From assembly GCF_024496085.1 (NCBI RefSeq), contig NZ_CP101751.1, positions 186,001 to 250,000 of the forward strand: a stretch of 64,000 nt of DNA. The letters run 5' to 3'. The notes under the pieces were generated by a model. The model was not told where the DNA came from. It saw nothing but the letters and a program-made list of their open reading frames with translations, and searched no databases. This document shows positions 17,670 to 26,074 of the stretch, one piece after another. Each line of letters starts with the position of its first letter. Position 1 is the stretch's first letter. Origin of the DNA: Flavobacterium cerinum. Its GTDB lineage: Bacteria; Bacteroidota; Bacteroidia; Flavobacteriales; Flavobacteriaceae. Position numbers and translations under genes: made by a program.

Positions 17670-19121
17670 TTAGTTACAGTTTATTTCATTAATAGGTTTG
17701 TTTGTATTAGCCTCAGGATTATCGTTGAGAGCTAATTTAGTCCATTTTGTTAGATTATCGTCAGCTTTATACAATGAAAGTTGTAAACCATTGTCTTTTA
17801 GGAACTCTAAAAATATTTTTTGATAATTTGCTAATGCAAAACTACTGTTATCAATTTTTTGATATTTTTTTTCTAACGCTCTCACAAAGCTTTCACGTTT
17901 TTTATTACTTGAATAAATTTCTCTTAGTTTTTCCATCGCTTGAACATTGTCGGCAGATATCGCATATACGCCCATATTAGAAACAAGTAAATGAACCGGT
18001 ATTAAAGGGTTGGAAATCCCACCGTTTGAAGCGTAATTATGCCTTTGATAAAATTTGTCCAATAAAAACAGATCAGCTCCTGAAAACAATGAGAAATGAC
18101 CGTTTAGGTGACAATGTACACCGCCAAAAACTAATGGGAAAGTGGAATAATTTACGTTATTCTCACCTGTATTTGCTTCGGGAACTTCTGATACGACAAG
18201 ATTTCCTTTACCATTATAGGATAAATTATACCCTTGCTCTTTAACGCCGGTTAAAGCCTGTTCTGTTTTTAATTTTTTTATTGCTTCTTTAAAATTAAAG
18301 CTTTTAAGGAGTTCATTTAACTTTTCGCAATGTAAAGGTGGTTCTACCCATTCCTCTACAGGTGCAGTAATAATAACCGGGCATCGATGACAATTATTAG
18401 GAGGTGTGCCTTCTGCCGGAGGGTCACCGCCCCCGCCGCCAATTGGAGCAATAACAACAGGGTCATCACCAAAATCGCCACCGCCAATATCTCCATTAAC
18501 AGTATAACAGGTTGTAACAGGAGAATAAAATAAGTGATTTTGATCCTGACAGTCATTGGTAGCAACGTGTACACCGGTGTTTGTTGAACTCCATGCCTGA
18601 TCGCACATCAAAATTTGCGCCGTAACACAGATTGTTGTTTTACCCGTTTCCGTAGTATTGTACACAATCGGTGTTATTTTTACTTGCCCTTTAAAATTAA
18701 AAGAATTATGCGCGGCAGGCGCTAACGGTTCACTTGGTGTATATTTTAGAATATAAGCACTTGGTTGTCCCAAACTATCTACGTTAATGACAAGGTTTTC
18801 AAAAAAATCGGGGTTACTGATTTCCCTCGTAATCTTAAAGGTATAGGAAGTTTTAGTACCATCTTCTATAACCTTGGCGCCATGTGGTACGATGGTGAAA
18901 TTGTACTGGGCTTCCATTGCTGTACGGGATTTATCCCTATTGGCATAAACTTTATTATAGGCGGTTAGAAATTTACCTTCGCCCAATAATTTGTCAAGAG
19001 AAGATTCTCTTATTTTAATTTTTTCCGCATACTTTTCATTGCGGATAACTTCCTCGTTAAGCTCACAACCAGCAAGCATCACCAGGATCATAAAAATCCA
19101 TACTTTAAAAATTGTTTTCAT
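17670..19121 (-). CDS. Lipoprotein with JAMM/JAB1-like metalloprotease motif
   Basis: A 483-residue lipoprotein: MKTIFKVWIFMILVMLAGC gives a lipobox LAGC, so it is anchored in the cell envelope. The N-terminal half is beta-rich with several Cys; a Gly/Pro-rich linker (GGGGGDPPAEGTPPN) then leads to a Cys-rich stretch. In the C-terminal third, VHCHLNGHFSLFSGADLF fits H-x-H-x8-S-x-x-D, close to the JAMM zinc motif H-x-H-x7-S-x-x-D. JAMM domains cleave isopeptide bonds or peptides; similar Bacteroidota lipoproteins carry an HTHP version. Here the usual Pro after the second His is Leu, so activity is uncertain. It precedes the DUF6705-like gene. Confidence 0.75.
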   Translation of the reverse strand: MKTIFKVWIFMILVMLAGCELNEEVIRNEKYAEKIKIRESSLDKLLGEGKFLTAYNKVYANRDKSRTAMEAQYNFTIVPHGAKVIEDGTKTSYTFKITREISNPDFFENLVINVDSLGQPSAYILKYTPSEPLAPAAHNSFNFKGQVKITPIVYNTTETGKTTICVTAQILMCDQAWSSTNTGVHVATNDCQDQNHLFYSPVTTCYTVNGDIGGGDFGDDPVVIAPIGGGGGDPPAEGTPPNNCHRCPVIITAPVEEWVEPPLHCEKLNELLKSFNFKEAIKKLKTEQALTGVKEQGYNLSYNGKGNLVVSEVPEANTGENNVNYSTFPLVFGGVHCHLNGHFSLFSGADLFLLDKFYQRHNYASNGGISNPLIPVHLLVSNMGVYAISADNVQAMEKLREIYSSNKKRESFVRALEKKYQKIDNSSFALANYQKIFLEFLKDNGLQLSLYKADDNLTKWTKLALNDNPEANTNKPINEINCN

Positions 19122-20214
19122 AATTGATCTTAAAATGCGTTTGCAAATATTGCCCTGTTAAACTCAATAGCATTACGGAAAAACCGTAATTAAGGCAGTT
19201 TGTACCAAAAAGCAGTGTAAATACGCACATGAACTATATTACTTTTCTTACAGTAAGTATCCTTGATGACTAAAACGTTACAAGCCAATAGGGTTAGCGA
19301 CTTCGGAGCCAAACCGTACCACGATAGTGGCAAGGTTTTTTGTCGGACAAAAAGGTTTTTGTCCGACAAAAACACACCTTGCTATTGACAGGCGGCAATC
19401 TATTTTAGGTGTCGGACACCGCCGTTTTTTAGGAAGCTGAGTTCGGACAACGTGACCTTGCTATGGACAGATAGCAATCTGTTTATTTTGCGAATTAACA
19501 CCAAACTTTTTAAGAAGATGAGAGCGAAAAAAATGACCTCGCCTAAATCCCGGCTTTGTAGGCGGATCGTTTACACACTAATGTAGCTTTTAAACCCGTT
19601 GATCAGGTATGTAGTACTGCGCAGTTACGCGCGCGTGCTTTAGCGTTTGTATGTACGAACGCTAGAATGCACAAACGCATAAGCACAAAAACTGTTTTCC
19701 AAAAGAAAACGGAAAAAGAAAGTCCCGTCAACCACTTGGACAGGGGCAGGCCGGCAAAAGGAAACGCAATAAGTCCCCTCCGGGGTGGGTTGTGAGTTTA
19801 CGAGCAACCCATTATGGCGTAGTCTTTTGTCCGGTTTACCTGCACCGTCCAAGTAAATTTACTTTCCTTTTTGCGTATTCTTTTCTGGTAAGCACTAAAC
19901 CAATCCCTTTGGATCATTACGGAAATCCTTTTGCACATTTTATCAGTTTTTGGAGTAAAGCTTTTTTGTGCCGCATGGATAGGGATGTTCTTGTGCTGAT
20001 CCCGGACCGACGCCAAGGGGTACCAATGGGGTACCAACTTGATCTTGTACTTGACAGGTTATCTTATGATCAGTTACTTTGTCACTTGGATTATTATACC
20101 CGAAAAACGGCTTTTACCGTCAATAGGTTTTGAGGTAGGCTTTTAGGGTTGATATTCCAGTTTTTTACCGGGTTGGGATAAGGGTCTGACGACCTTTATC
20201 CCTTAATTGATAAA
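19122..20214. other. Gene-poor repeat region of the island
   Basis: About 1.1 kb without a convincing gene. It contains four copies of GTCGGACA in two orientations (19342-19449), a 25-base imperfect direct repeat at 19377-19401 and 19456-19480, hairpin sequences at 19641-19678, and a CCCC-TCC-GGGG hairpin near 19776. It is less A+T-rich than the cassette at 11-16 kb. Features of this kind fit the non-coding end of a mobile element, such as transfer-origin or recombination sites, but nothing here proves that. Confidence 0.5.
19335..19449. repeat. Cluster of four GTCGGACA motifs
   Basis: GTCGGACA occurs at 19342-19349 and 19411-19418, inverted at 19360-19367, and as TTCGGACA at 19442-19449. 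The first two form a large inverted repeat with T and A runs (19335-19372). The 25-base direct repeats starting CCTTGCTAT and ending CAATCT (21 of 25 identical) are interleaved, 79 bases apart. Confidence 0.65.
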
Positions 20215-20223
20215 GTGTGCGTG

Positions 20224-20403
20224 ATGAAAGAGGAAATGAGGAAGGAGATAACGCCACAAAGAGCAATTGAATTGCTCAGGCAGGATGGTATAGAAGTAGA
20301 TGAGCAAAACGCTGCCCTGATACTTGAATTTTTATTTGAAATTGCTGAAATTGCTGTTGATCAATACTTTGAATCTGCTAAAAAATCAGTAAATTTACCC
20401 TAA
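20224..20403 (+). CDS. Small protein accompanying serine recombinase
   Basis: A 59-residue acidic helical protein. The core KEITPQRAIELLRQDGIEVDEQNAALILEFLFEIAEIAVDQYF (about residues 7-49) matches a type of small ORF that I recall upstream of recombinase genes in Bacteroidota mobile elements. Its function is unknown. ATG 20224 is preferred; another in-frame start lies 3 codons upstream. It precedes the recombinase by 55 bases in the same direction. Confidence 0.7.
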   Translation: MKEEMRKEITPQRAIELLRQDGIEVDEQNAALILEFLFEIAEIAVDQYFESAKKSVNLP

Positions 20404-20458
20404 CAACCTGTTATACATAGGTTTACTTTCAGGCTTAATAATCAAATTATTTATCGTT

Positions 20459-22021
20459 ATGAAGATTGCAGATTTATACATTCGTGTAAGTACGGATGAA
20501 CAGGCAGATAAGGGCTATTCACAACGTGATCAGGAAGAAAGGTTGCGTAATTATTGCAATATAAATGGAATAAAGGTACGTAAGGTTCTGTATGAGGATC
20601 ATTCGGCCAAGACATTTATTCGCCCGGCTTGGACAAGTTTATTAAATGACTTAAAAAAGCATAGAGGGCAATCTGATCTGGTACTTTTCACAAAATGGGA
20701 CAGGTTCAGCCGTAATACCTCGGATGCTTACATGATGATCAGTCGGCTCCGTACTCTAGGGGTAGATCCGCAAGCAGTAGAGCAGCCCTTGGATATGTCC
20801 ATACCGGAAAGCAAAATGATGTTAGCTTTTTATCTTGCTGCCCCAGAGGTTGAAAATGACCGAAGGGCTTTAAATGTATTTTATGGTATGCGTAGGGCAA
20901 AGAAAGAAGGGCGGGTAATGGGTATAGCCCCAATAGGCTATTGTAACAAAGTAAGTGAAACGGGCAAGAAATACATAGCGGTTCGGGAAGATGAAGCCGA
21001 AATTATACGGTGGATATTTAAAGAAATTAGCCTTGGTAGGCTAAATTCAGAACAGATATGGAAAATGTCTAAGGAAAAAGGTCTGAAGTGCAGTAAAAAT
21101 TCATTTTGGGTATCAATTCGTAATCCTGTCTATTGCGGAAAAGTTTTTGTCCCAAAATACAAAGATGAAGAAGCCCAACTTGTTCAGGGGCAGCATGAGC
21201 CACTGATTACCGAATCATTATTTTATGATGTTCAGGATATTTTGGACGGACGTAAGAAAGTATTTAGAACAACTGCTAATGTTAATAATTCGGAATTACC
21301 ACTTCGTGGTCATTTAATATGTCCATTATGCGGAAAACTCCTTACGGGTAGTGCGTCCAAAGGACGTAGTAACTATTATTACTATTACCATTGCCGATTA
21401 GGGTGCAAGTTCCGTGAAAAAGCTACTGAAATAAATGACAAGTTTATCGAGGAGCTAAAAAGATATGTCAAACCACTGCCTGTATTAAAACTTTATAAAG
21501 AAACTATAGTACTGGCTTATCAAAATAGAACCAAAAATAATCGTTCTGATATTCATCTGATCAAAACACAATTAAAGGAATCAGAAAACCGAATTTCAAA
21601 AGCTAGGGATATGCTGTTGGAAGGCCATCTGGAACCGGACGATTACAAAAAGATCAAAACCGAGGGAGAGGAAAAAATAAGAAGACTTGAAGCGAGTTTG
21701 ACAAGTGCTAATGAGTCAGTTCCGAATATCAAACCTTTGTTGGAATCAGCAATATCCAATATTTCAGGATTAGATGTACTCTATGAAAAAGCCAGTATTG
21801 AACGTAAAAGAAAGATTATAGGTTCGATCTTCCCGGAAAATCTGACTTTTGTGGGTTCGGAAGTTCGAACCGTAAGAGTTAATGAAGCTTTGAGACTTAT
21901 GTTATTGCTTTCCAGTGAATTAGGTGGTAAAAAAAATGGAGCAAATCTGTCTGTTTTAGATTTGCCCCAAGATGTGACCACGGAGGGGTTCGAACCCCCA
22001 ACCCTCAGAGCCGAAATCTGA
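20459..22021 (+). CDS. Large serine recombinase (site-specific integrase)
   Basis: A 520-residue recombinase that cuts and rejoins DNA through a 5' phosphoserine. The resolvase catalytic domain is at about residues 1-150 with YIRVSTDEQ (nucleophile Ser11) and the Arg-rich KWDRFSRNTSDA. A recombinase domain follows (about 165-270), then a zinc ribbon (CPLCGKLL ... HCRLGC, about 282-310), a coiled coil (about 365-420) and a C-terminal tail. The last ~15 codons lie inside the opposite-strand tRNA-Arg gene and encode VTTEGFEPPTLRAEI. So the present C-terminus was probably created, or is kept, by integration at the tRNA. It drives mobility of the island. Confidence 0.93.
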   Translation: MKIADLYIRVSTDEQADKGYSQRDQEERLRNYCNINGIKVRKVLYEDHSAKTFIRPAWTSLLNDLKKHRGQSDLVLFTKWDRFSRNTSDAYMMISRLRTLGVDPQAVEQPLDMSIPESKMMLAFYLAAPEVENDRRALNVFYGMRRAKKEGRVMGIAPIGYCNKVSETGKKYIAVREDEAEIIRWIFKEISLGRLNSEQIWKMSKEKGLKCSKNSFWVSIRNPVYCGKVFVPKYKDEEAQLVQGQHEPLITESLFYDVQDILDGRKKVFRTTANVNNSELPLRGHLICPLCGKLLTGSASKGRSNYYYYYHCRLGCKFREKATEINDKFIEELKRYVKPLPVLKLYKETIVLAYQNRTKNNRSDIHLIKTQLKESENRISKARDMLLEGHLEPDDYKKIKTEGEEKIRRLEASLTSANESVPNIKPLLESAISNISGLDVLYEKASIERKRKIIGSIFPENLTFVGSEVRTVRVNEALRLMLLLSSELGGKKNGANLSVLDLPQDVTTEGFEPPTLRAEI

Positions 22022-22048
22022 TATTCTATCCAGTTGAACTACGCGGTC
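21975..22048 (-). tRNA. tRNA-Arg(TCG)
   Basis: A full cloverleaf of 74 bases on the minus strand. The acceptor stem is GACCGCG/CGTGGTC with discriminator A, the D arm GTTC...GAAT, the anticodon stem TCAGA/TCTGA with loop TTTCGGC (anticodon TCG), and the T arm GGGGG-TTCGAAC-CCCTC. CCA is not encoded. It lies 48 bases downstream of yqeY and its 3' half overlaps the end of the recombinase gene, as expected for an integration site. Confidence 0.93.
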
Positions 22049-22096
22049 ATTTTTAATCGGACTGCAAATTACGCAATCTAATTTGATTTTTGCAAA

Positions 22097-22543
22097 TTAT
22101 GCCAAAAGCTTTTTTACAATTGTTGAAATTGTTTTTCCGTCGGCTTTTCCTGCCAATTCTTTAGAAACAACTCCCATTACCTGTCCCATGCTTCCCATTC
22201 CGGAGAATCCGCCTTCACTGATAATTTTTGATACAATTGCTTCTACTTCAGCTTCAGATAATTGTGCCGGTAAAAACTTTTCGATTACGGCTACCTGAGC
22301 TAATTCCGGTTCCGCTAAATCGGCACGTCCCTGCTCGCTAAAAATAGCCGCACTGTCTTTACGTTGCTTTACCAGTTTTTGTAATATTTTTATTTCGTCT
22401 TCTTCTTTTAATTCCTGACCCGCTCCGGAAGTCTGTGCTAGTAAAATTTCTGATTTTATCGCACGTAAAGCTTCAAGTGCTACGGTATCTTTGGCTTTCA
22501 TGGCTGTTTTCATTTCGTCCATGATTTTCGTCTGTAAGCTCAT
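22097..22543 (-). CDS. yqeY: GatB/YqeY domain protein
   Basis: A 148-residue stand-alone YqeY protein: helical N-terminal part (MDEMKTAMKAKDTVALEALRAIKSEILLAQTS split over residues 8-39), conserved KILQKLVKQRKDSA and FLPAQLSEAEVEAIV, and the C-terminal GMGSMGQVMGVVSKELAGKADG loop typical of the family. The domain is also found at the end of GatB and binds tRNA in related proteins, but the role of the free form is unclear. It follows ftsZ after a strong terminator, so it probably has its own promoter or depends on read-through. Confidence 0.93.
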   Translation of the reverse strand: MSLQTKIMDEMKTAMKAKDTVALEALRAIKSEILLAQTSGAGQELKEEDEIKILQKLVKQRKDSAAIFSEQGRADLAEPELAQVAVIEKFLPAQLSEAEVEAIVSKIISEGGFSGMGSMGQVMGVVSKELAGKADGKTISTIVKKLLA

Positions 22544-22643
22544 ATTCTTTTTATTTTAATTATCTGTACTACCCGAAATCACGTTATATCGTATTCTGAC
22601 TACGATTTTTCTTTTCGGAATTGCATTGCGAATATATAAAAAA

Positions 22644-22673
22644 TAACCCGGAATCAAGCCTGATTCCGGGTTA
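22644..22673 (-). terminator. Terminator at the end of the dcw operon
   Basis: A 13-bp stem TAACCCGGAATCA/TGATTCCGGGTTA with a 4-base loop is followed on the minus strand by ATTTTTTAT. It lies 23 bases after the ftsZ stop and separates the division operon from yqeY. Confidence 0.92.
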
Positions 22674-22696
22674 AAGGTTTCTCAAATGTAGGTTAG

Positions 22697-24655
22697 TTAG
22701 TCTACGTTATCATGTAAGAAAGAGTTATTAGAACGCAACTGTAAGTCGTCGTTACTATCTATTCCTAATGACATACGCGATTTGCTGTTGTCCACAGGAG
22801 CCGAATGTAAATCTACTCCCATTCTTTTATATGCCGGTTCTTTTTCCAATTCATTAACACGTGAAGCACTGTTATTGAATTTATAATTGAACTCTTTCAT
22901 TTTTCTTTTACGCTCTTCGGCTCTCATTCGAAGCGTTTCTTCGATTGTCATTTCAACCGGAGAGATTTCGTCGAAGCTATTTGGCGCTTGAGTTGGCTCA
23001 ACTTTACGCATTGTAAAGTTTAACTCTTCTGCAATCGGTTCTTCTTTTACCGTTTCAACGGGTTTAGAAGCCAATAATTCATTTTCTTTCTCCATATAAT
23101 CATCCAAAGAGTATTTTACCACTCCGGACTGGTTTACTTCCGTTACCGGAACCACCTGTACCGGCTGATTCACTTGAATATCTTTGGTTTCATTACTTAA
23201 GTCGAAAACAACACGTTCGCGGCTTGGTGTACTTACCGGCATGTCGAATGAAAAGGTAATTTGTTCTTCCACTTTCGGCATTACAAATTGCGGTTCGATT
23301 ACCTCAATTTCACGTACATCTCTCATTACCGGAGCCGGTGCTTCTTCTTTAACCGGGGAAACGATTTCAAAAAACACATCCAGGTTATTGATAAAATCCG
23401 ATGTCGGTAATTCTTCTTCAATTACTGCTGCCGGTTGTTTTTTTTCGTAAACTTCCACTTCCTCTTCTTCAAGGGCGAAAACGATTTTCTCTTCCGGTTG
23501 TTCCGGCGTAATATCGTTAACGATAGCCTGAGGTGTCGATTTTTCTGTCGGTGTTGAAAAATCAAATGACGGCACAAACGGCTGATTTGATAAATCCTGA
23601 ACCAATTTTTGCTCACCCTCTAATGTGTGGATAATTTTTTTTGGCTCAGTATTTACGATTTCGGCTTGTTGCTCTACGTTAAATCCCGTTGCAATAATTG
23701 TTACAGCAATAGCATCACCTAAAGATTCGTCTTCACCAACCCCCATGATGATATTCGCATTATAACCTGCTTCTTCCTGAATATGGTCGTTGATTTCTCC
23801 GATTTCGTCAATTGTGATCTCGTTTGTACCTGATACGATCAATAACAATACGTTTTTCGCACCTGTAATTTTATTATCGTTCAATAACGGTGAATCCAAT
23901 GCATCTACGATAGCATCTTTAGCTCTGTTTTCTCCGTTTGCCACTGCCGATCCCATTATTGCCGTTCCACTGTTGGACAATACGGTTTTGGCATCTTTTA
24001 AATCGATATTTTGTGTATAGTGGTGTGTAATTACTTCGGCAATACCTCTTGATGCGGTTGCTAATACTTCATCCGCTTTAGAGAATCCTGCTTTAAATCC
24101 TAAGTTACCGTATACTTCTCTTAATTTATTATTATTGATAACGATTAAAGAGTCAACTTGCTTTCTTAGTCGTTCAACTCCTAATAACGCCTGTTCCTGA
24201 CGTACTTTCCCTTCAAATTGAAACGGGATCGTTACGATTCCTACTGTCAGGATATCTCTTTCTTTGGACAACTGCGCGATTACCGGTGCAGCACCTGTTC
24301 CGGTTCCACCACCCATACCGGCTGTAATAAATACCATTTTGGTATTAACGTCCAGCATTTTCTCAATTTCCTCGATACTTTCCAAAGCAGACTGTTGTCC
24401 TACTTCCGGATTAGCTCCTGCCCCAAGACCTTCTGTCAAATTAACGCCAAGTTGAATTTTATTAGGCACTGAACTACTTTGTAATGCTTGTGAATCGGTA
24501 TTACAAACTACGAAGTCTACTCCTTTAATTCCTTGTTTAAACATGTGGTTAATGGCATTACTACCACCGCCACCTACACCAATAACTTTGATCACATTTG
24601 ATTGGTTTTTTGGCAAATCAAATGCAATGCTTCCAAATTCTGAGTTGCTGTTCAT
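22697..24655 (-). CDS. ftsZ: Cell division GTPase FtsZ with long C-terminal extension
   Basis: Tubulin-like GTPase that forms the Z ring. The N-terminal loop VIGVGGGGSNAINHM (about residues 24-38) and tubulin signature TAGMGGGTGTGAAP (111-124) are intact, and the globular domain runs to about residue 325. An unusually long, Glu/Pro/Val-rich linker of about 300 residues follows, ending in KRMGVDLHS and LRSNNSFLHDNVD, the probable partner-binding tail. The total of 652 residues is far above the ~380 of E. coli, but long FtsZ tails are usual in Bacteroidota. It is the last gene of the operon, 12 bases after ftsA. Confidence 0.97.
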   Translation of the reverse strand: MNSNSEFGSIAFDLPKNQSNVIKVIGVGGGGSNAINHMFKQGIKGVDFVVCNTDSQALQSSSVPNKIQLGVNLTEGLGAGANPEVGQQSALESIEEIEKMLDVNTKMVFITAGMGGGTGTGAAPVIAQLSKERDILTVGIVTIPFQFEGKVRQEQALLGVERLRKQVDSLIVINNNKLREVYGNLGFKAGFSKADEVLATASRGIAEVITHHYTQNIDLKDAKTVLSNSGTAIMGSAVANGENRAKDAIVDALDSPLLNDNKITGAKNVLLLIVSGTNEITIDEIGEINDHIQEEAGYNANIIMGVGEDESLGDAIAVTIIATGFNVEQQAEIVNTEPKKIIHTLEGEQKLVQDLSNQPFVPSFDFSTPTEKSTPQAIVNDITPEQPEEKIVFALEEEEVEVYEKKQPAAVIEEELPTSDFINNLDVFFEIVSPVKEEAPAPVMRDVREIEVIEPQFVMPKVEEQITFSFDMPVSTPSRERVVFDLSNETKDIQVNQPVQVVPVTEVNQSGVVKYSLDDYMEKENELLASKPVETVKEEPIAEELNFTMRKVEPTQAPNSFDEISPVEMTIEETLRMRAEERKRKMKEFNYKFNNSASRVNELEKEPAYKRMGVDLHSAPVDNSKSRMSLGIDSNDDLQLRSNNSFLHDNVD

Positions 24656-24667
24656 ATCGTATCGGTT

Positions 24668-26068
24668 TTATTCTGCGTTATCTAAAAATTCTTTAATCTT
24701 ATCTATGTACTTATCGAAAAAGCCTCTTTTTATCTTTTCTTTTGTAGACTCAGGATCTACATCATTTTTTACATTAATCGGCTTAATCGGCTCTCGTTCT
24801 GCTATTATTTCTTCTTCCGGTTCCGGTTCGATTATAACCGGTTGTGGTTTCATCTCAACTTTTTGCGGTTCCGTTTTGATTTCGGCCAGTGGTGTTGCAC
24901 TTTTTGTATTGTTTCGAATACTGTTCATCACCAATCCAACCGCCGTGGCATATAACGGGCTGGAAATTTCTTCATCGGAATTCCCGGCTAAATGCTCATT
25001 CGGGTAACCGATCCGGGTATCCATCCCGGTAATATATTCTACTAATTGTTTAATATGCTTTAATTGTGCTCCGCCTCCTGTCAGTACGATTCCGGCGATA
25101 AGCTTTTTTCTCGGATCTTCATGTCCGTAAGCTTTAATCTCGGCAAAAACCTGCTCTACAATCTCCACTACTCTGGCGTGAATTATTTTAGACAGATTTT
25201 TCAAAGAGATCTCTTTTGGTTCACGTCCTCTTAATCCCGGAATAGAAACAATTTCGTTGTCTTTATTTTCTCCCGGCCAGGCCGATCCGAATTTCACTTT
25301 TAAAAGTTCAGCCTGTTTTTCTATAATCGAACAACCTTCTTTAATATCGTCGGTAATCACATTTCCTCCGAATGGAATTACAGCTGTATGTCGGATAATA
25401 CCATCTTTAAAAATGGCAAGATCCGTTGTTCCGCCTCCGATATCGATCAAAGCAACACCGGCTTCTTTCTCTTCCTGACTTAACACGGCATCGGCAGAAG
25501 CCAAAGGTTCCAATGTTAATCCGGATAAATCAAGACCGGAACTTTTAATACATCTTCCTACATTTCGGATAGAAGATGCCTGTCCAACTACCACGTGGAA
25601 ACTCGCTTCTAGTCGGCCGCCATACATTCCGATCGGTTCTTTAATCTCCGATTGTCCGTCGATTTTAAATTCCTGCGGCAATACATGAATGATCTCTTCA
25701 CCCGGCAACATTGCCAGTTTGTGAACCTGATTGATTAACAAGTCAATATCAGCATCTCCGATCACTTCTTCCGGATTATGACGACTGATATAATCACTAT
25801 GTTGAATACTACGAATGTGCTGACCGGCAATACCAACCACCACATCGTTGATTTTATATCCAGAGTCGGCTTCAGCTTCGATAACAGCTTGCTGAATGGA
25901 CTGAATTGTTTGTGTTATATTGTTTACAACACCACGTGCCACACCAAGGCTTTTGGATTTTCCAACCCCTAAAATTTCTAATTTTCCGTACTCATTTTTC
26001 TTGCCGATCATGGCGACAATCTTTGTTGTCCCAATATCTAAACCTACTGCAATACTCTCTTTTTCCAT
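24668..26068 (-). CDS. ftsA: Cell division protein FtsA
   Basis: Actin-like ATPase that tethers FtsZ to the inner membrane. Visible motifs are the phosphate-1 loop VGLDIGTTKIVAMIG (residues 8-22), GVALIDIGGGTTDLAIF (phosphate 2) and GIVLTGGGAQLKHI (adenosine motif), with the SHS2-type insert between. The C-terminus ends in an amphipathic helix (RGFFDKYIDKIKEFLDNAE) that fits the membrane-targeting sequence. A Pro/Glu/Lys-rich stretch (about 395-435) precedes it and makes the protein longer (466 residues) than in E. coli (420). Six bases separate it from ftsQ. Confidence 0.97.
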   Translation of the reverse strand: MEKESIAVGLDIGTTKIVAMIGKKNEYGKLEILGVGKSKSLGVARGVVNNITQTIQSIQQAVIEAEADSGYKINDVVVGIAGQHIRSIQHSDYISRHNPEEVIGDADIDLLINQVHKLAMLPGEEIIHVLPQEFKIDGQSEIKEPIGMYGGRLEASFHVVVGQASSIRNVGRCIKSSGLDLSGLTLEPLASADAVLSQEEKEAGVALIDIGGGTTDLAIFKDGIIRHTAVIPFGGNVITDDIKEGCSIIEKQAELLKVKFGSAWPGENKDNEIVSIPGLRGREPKEISLKNLSKIIHARVVEIVEQVFAEIKAYGHEDPRKKLIAGIVLTGGGAQLKHIKQLVEYITGMDTRIGYPNEHLAGNSDEEISSPLYATAVGLVMNSIRNNTKSATPLAEIKTEPQKVEMKPQPVIIEPEPEEEIIAEREPIKPINVKNDVDPESTKEKIKRGFFDKYIDKIKEFLDNAE

Positions 26069-26074
26069 ATTCTA

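Larger units (their letters stand above)
10394..22021. mobile_element. Putative genomic island ending at tRNA-Arg
   Basis: Inferred from three things: a sharp shift to A+T-rich genes with different codon use at about 10.4-16.4 kb, a block of accessory genes and repeats from 16.6 to 20.2 kb, and a large serine recombinase whose 3' end runs into tRNA-Arg(TCG) at the right end. The left border is not proven; I found no copy of the tRNA 3' end near 10.4 kb. It could be two or more stacked insertions rather than one element. Confidence 0.45.

Noticed and set aside
19640..19852. A 70-codon open frame on the minus strand in the repeat region
   Set aside because: It crosses the hairpin sequences at 19641-19678, has no motif and is shorter than a convincing gene.
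19792..20133. A 113-codon open frame on the plus strand in the repeat region
   Set aside because: No recognisable motif, Cys/Phe/Arg-rich composition typical of a chance frame, and no promoter or neighbouring gene that supports it.
22083..22298. A 71-codon plus-strand frame opposite yqeY
   Set aside because: It is the antisense shadow of the well-conserved yqeY gene.
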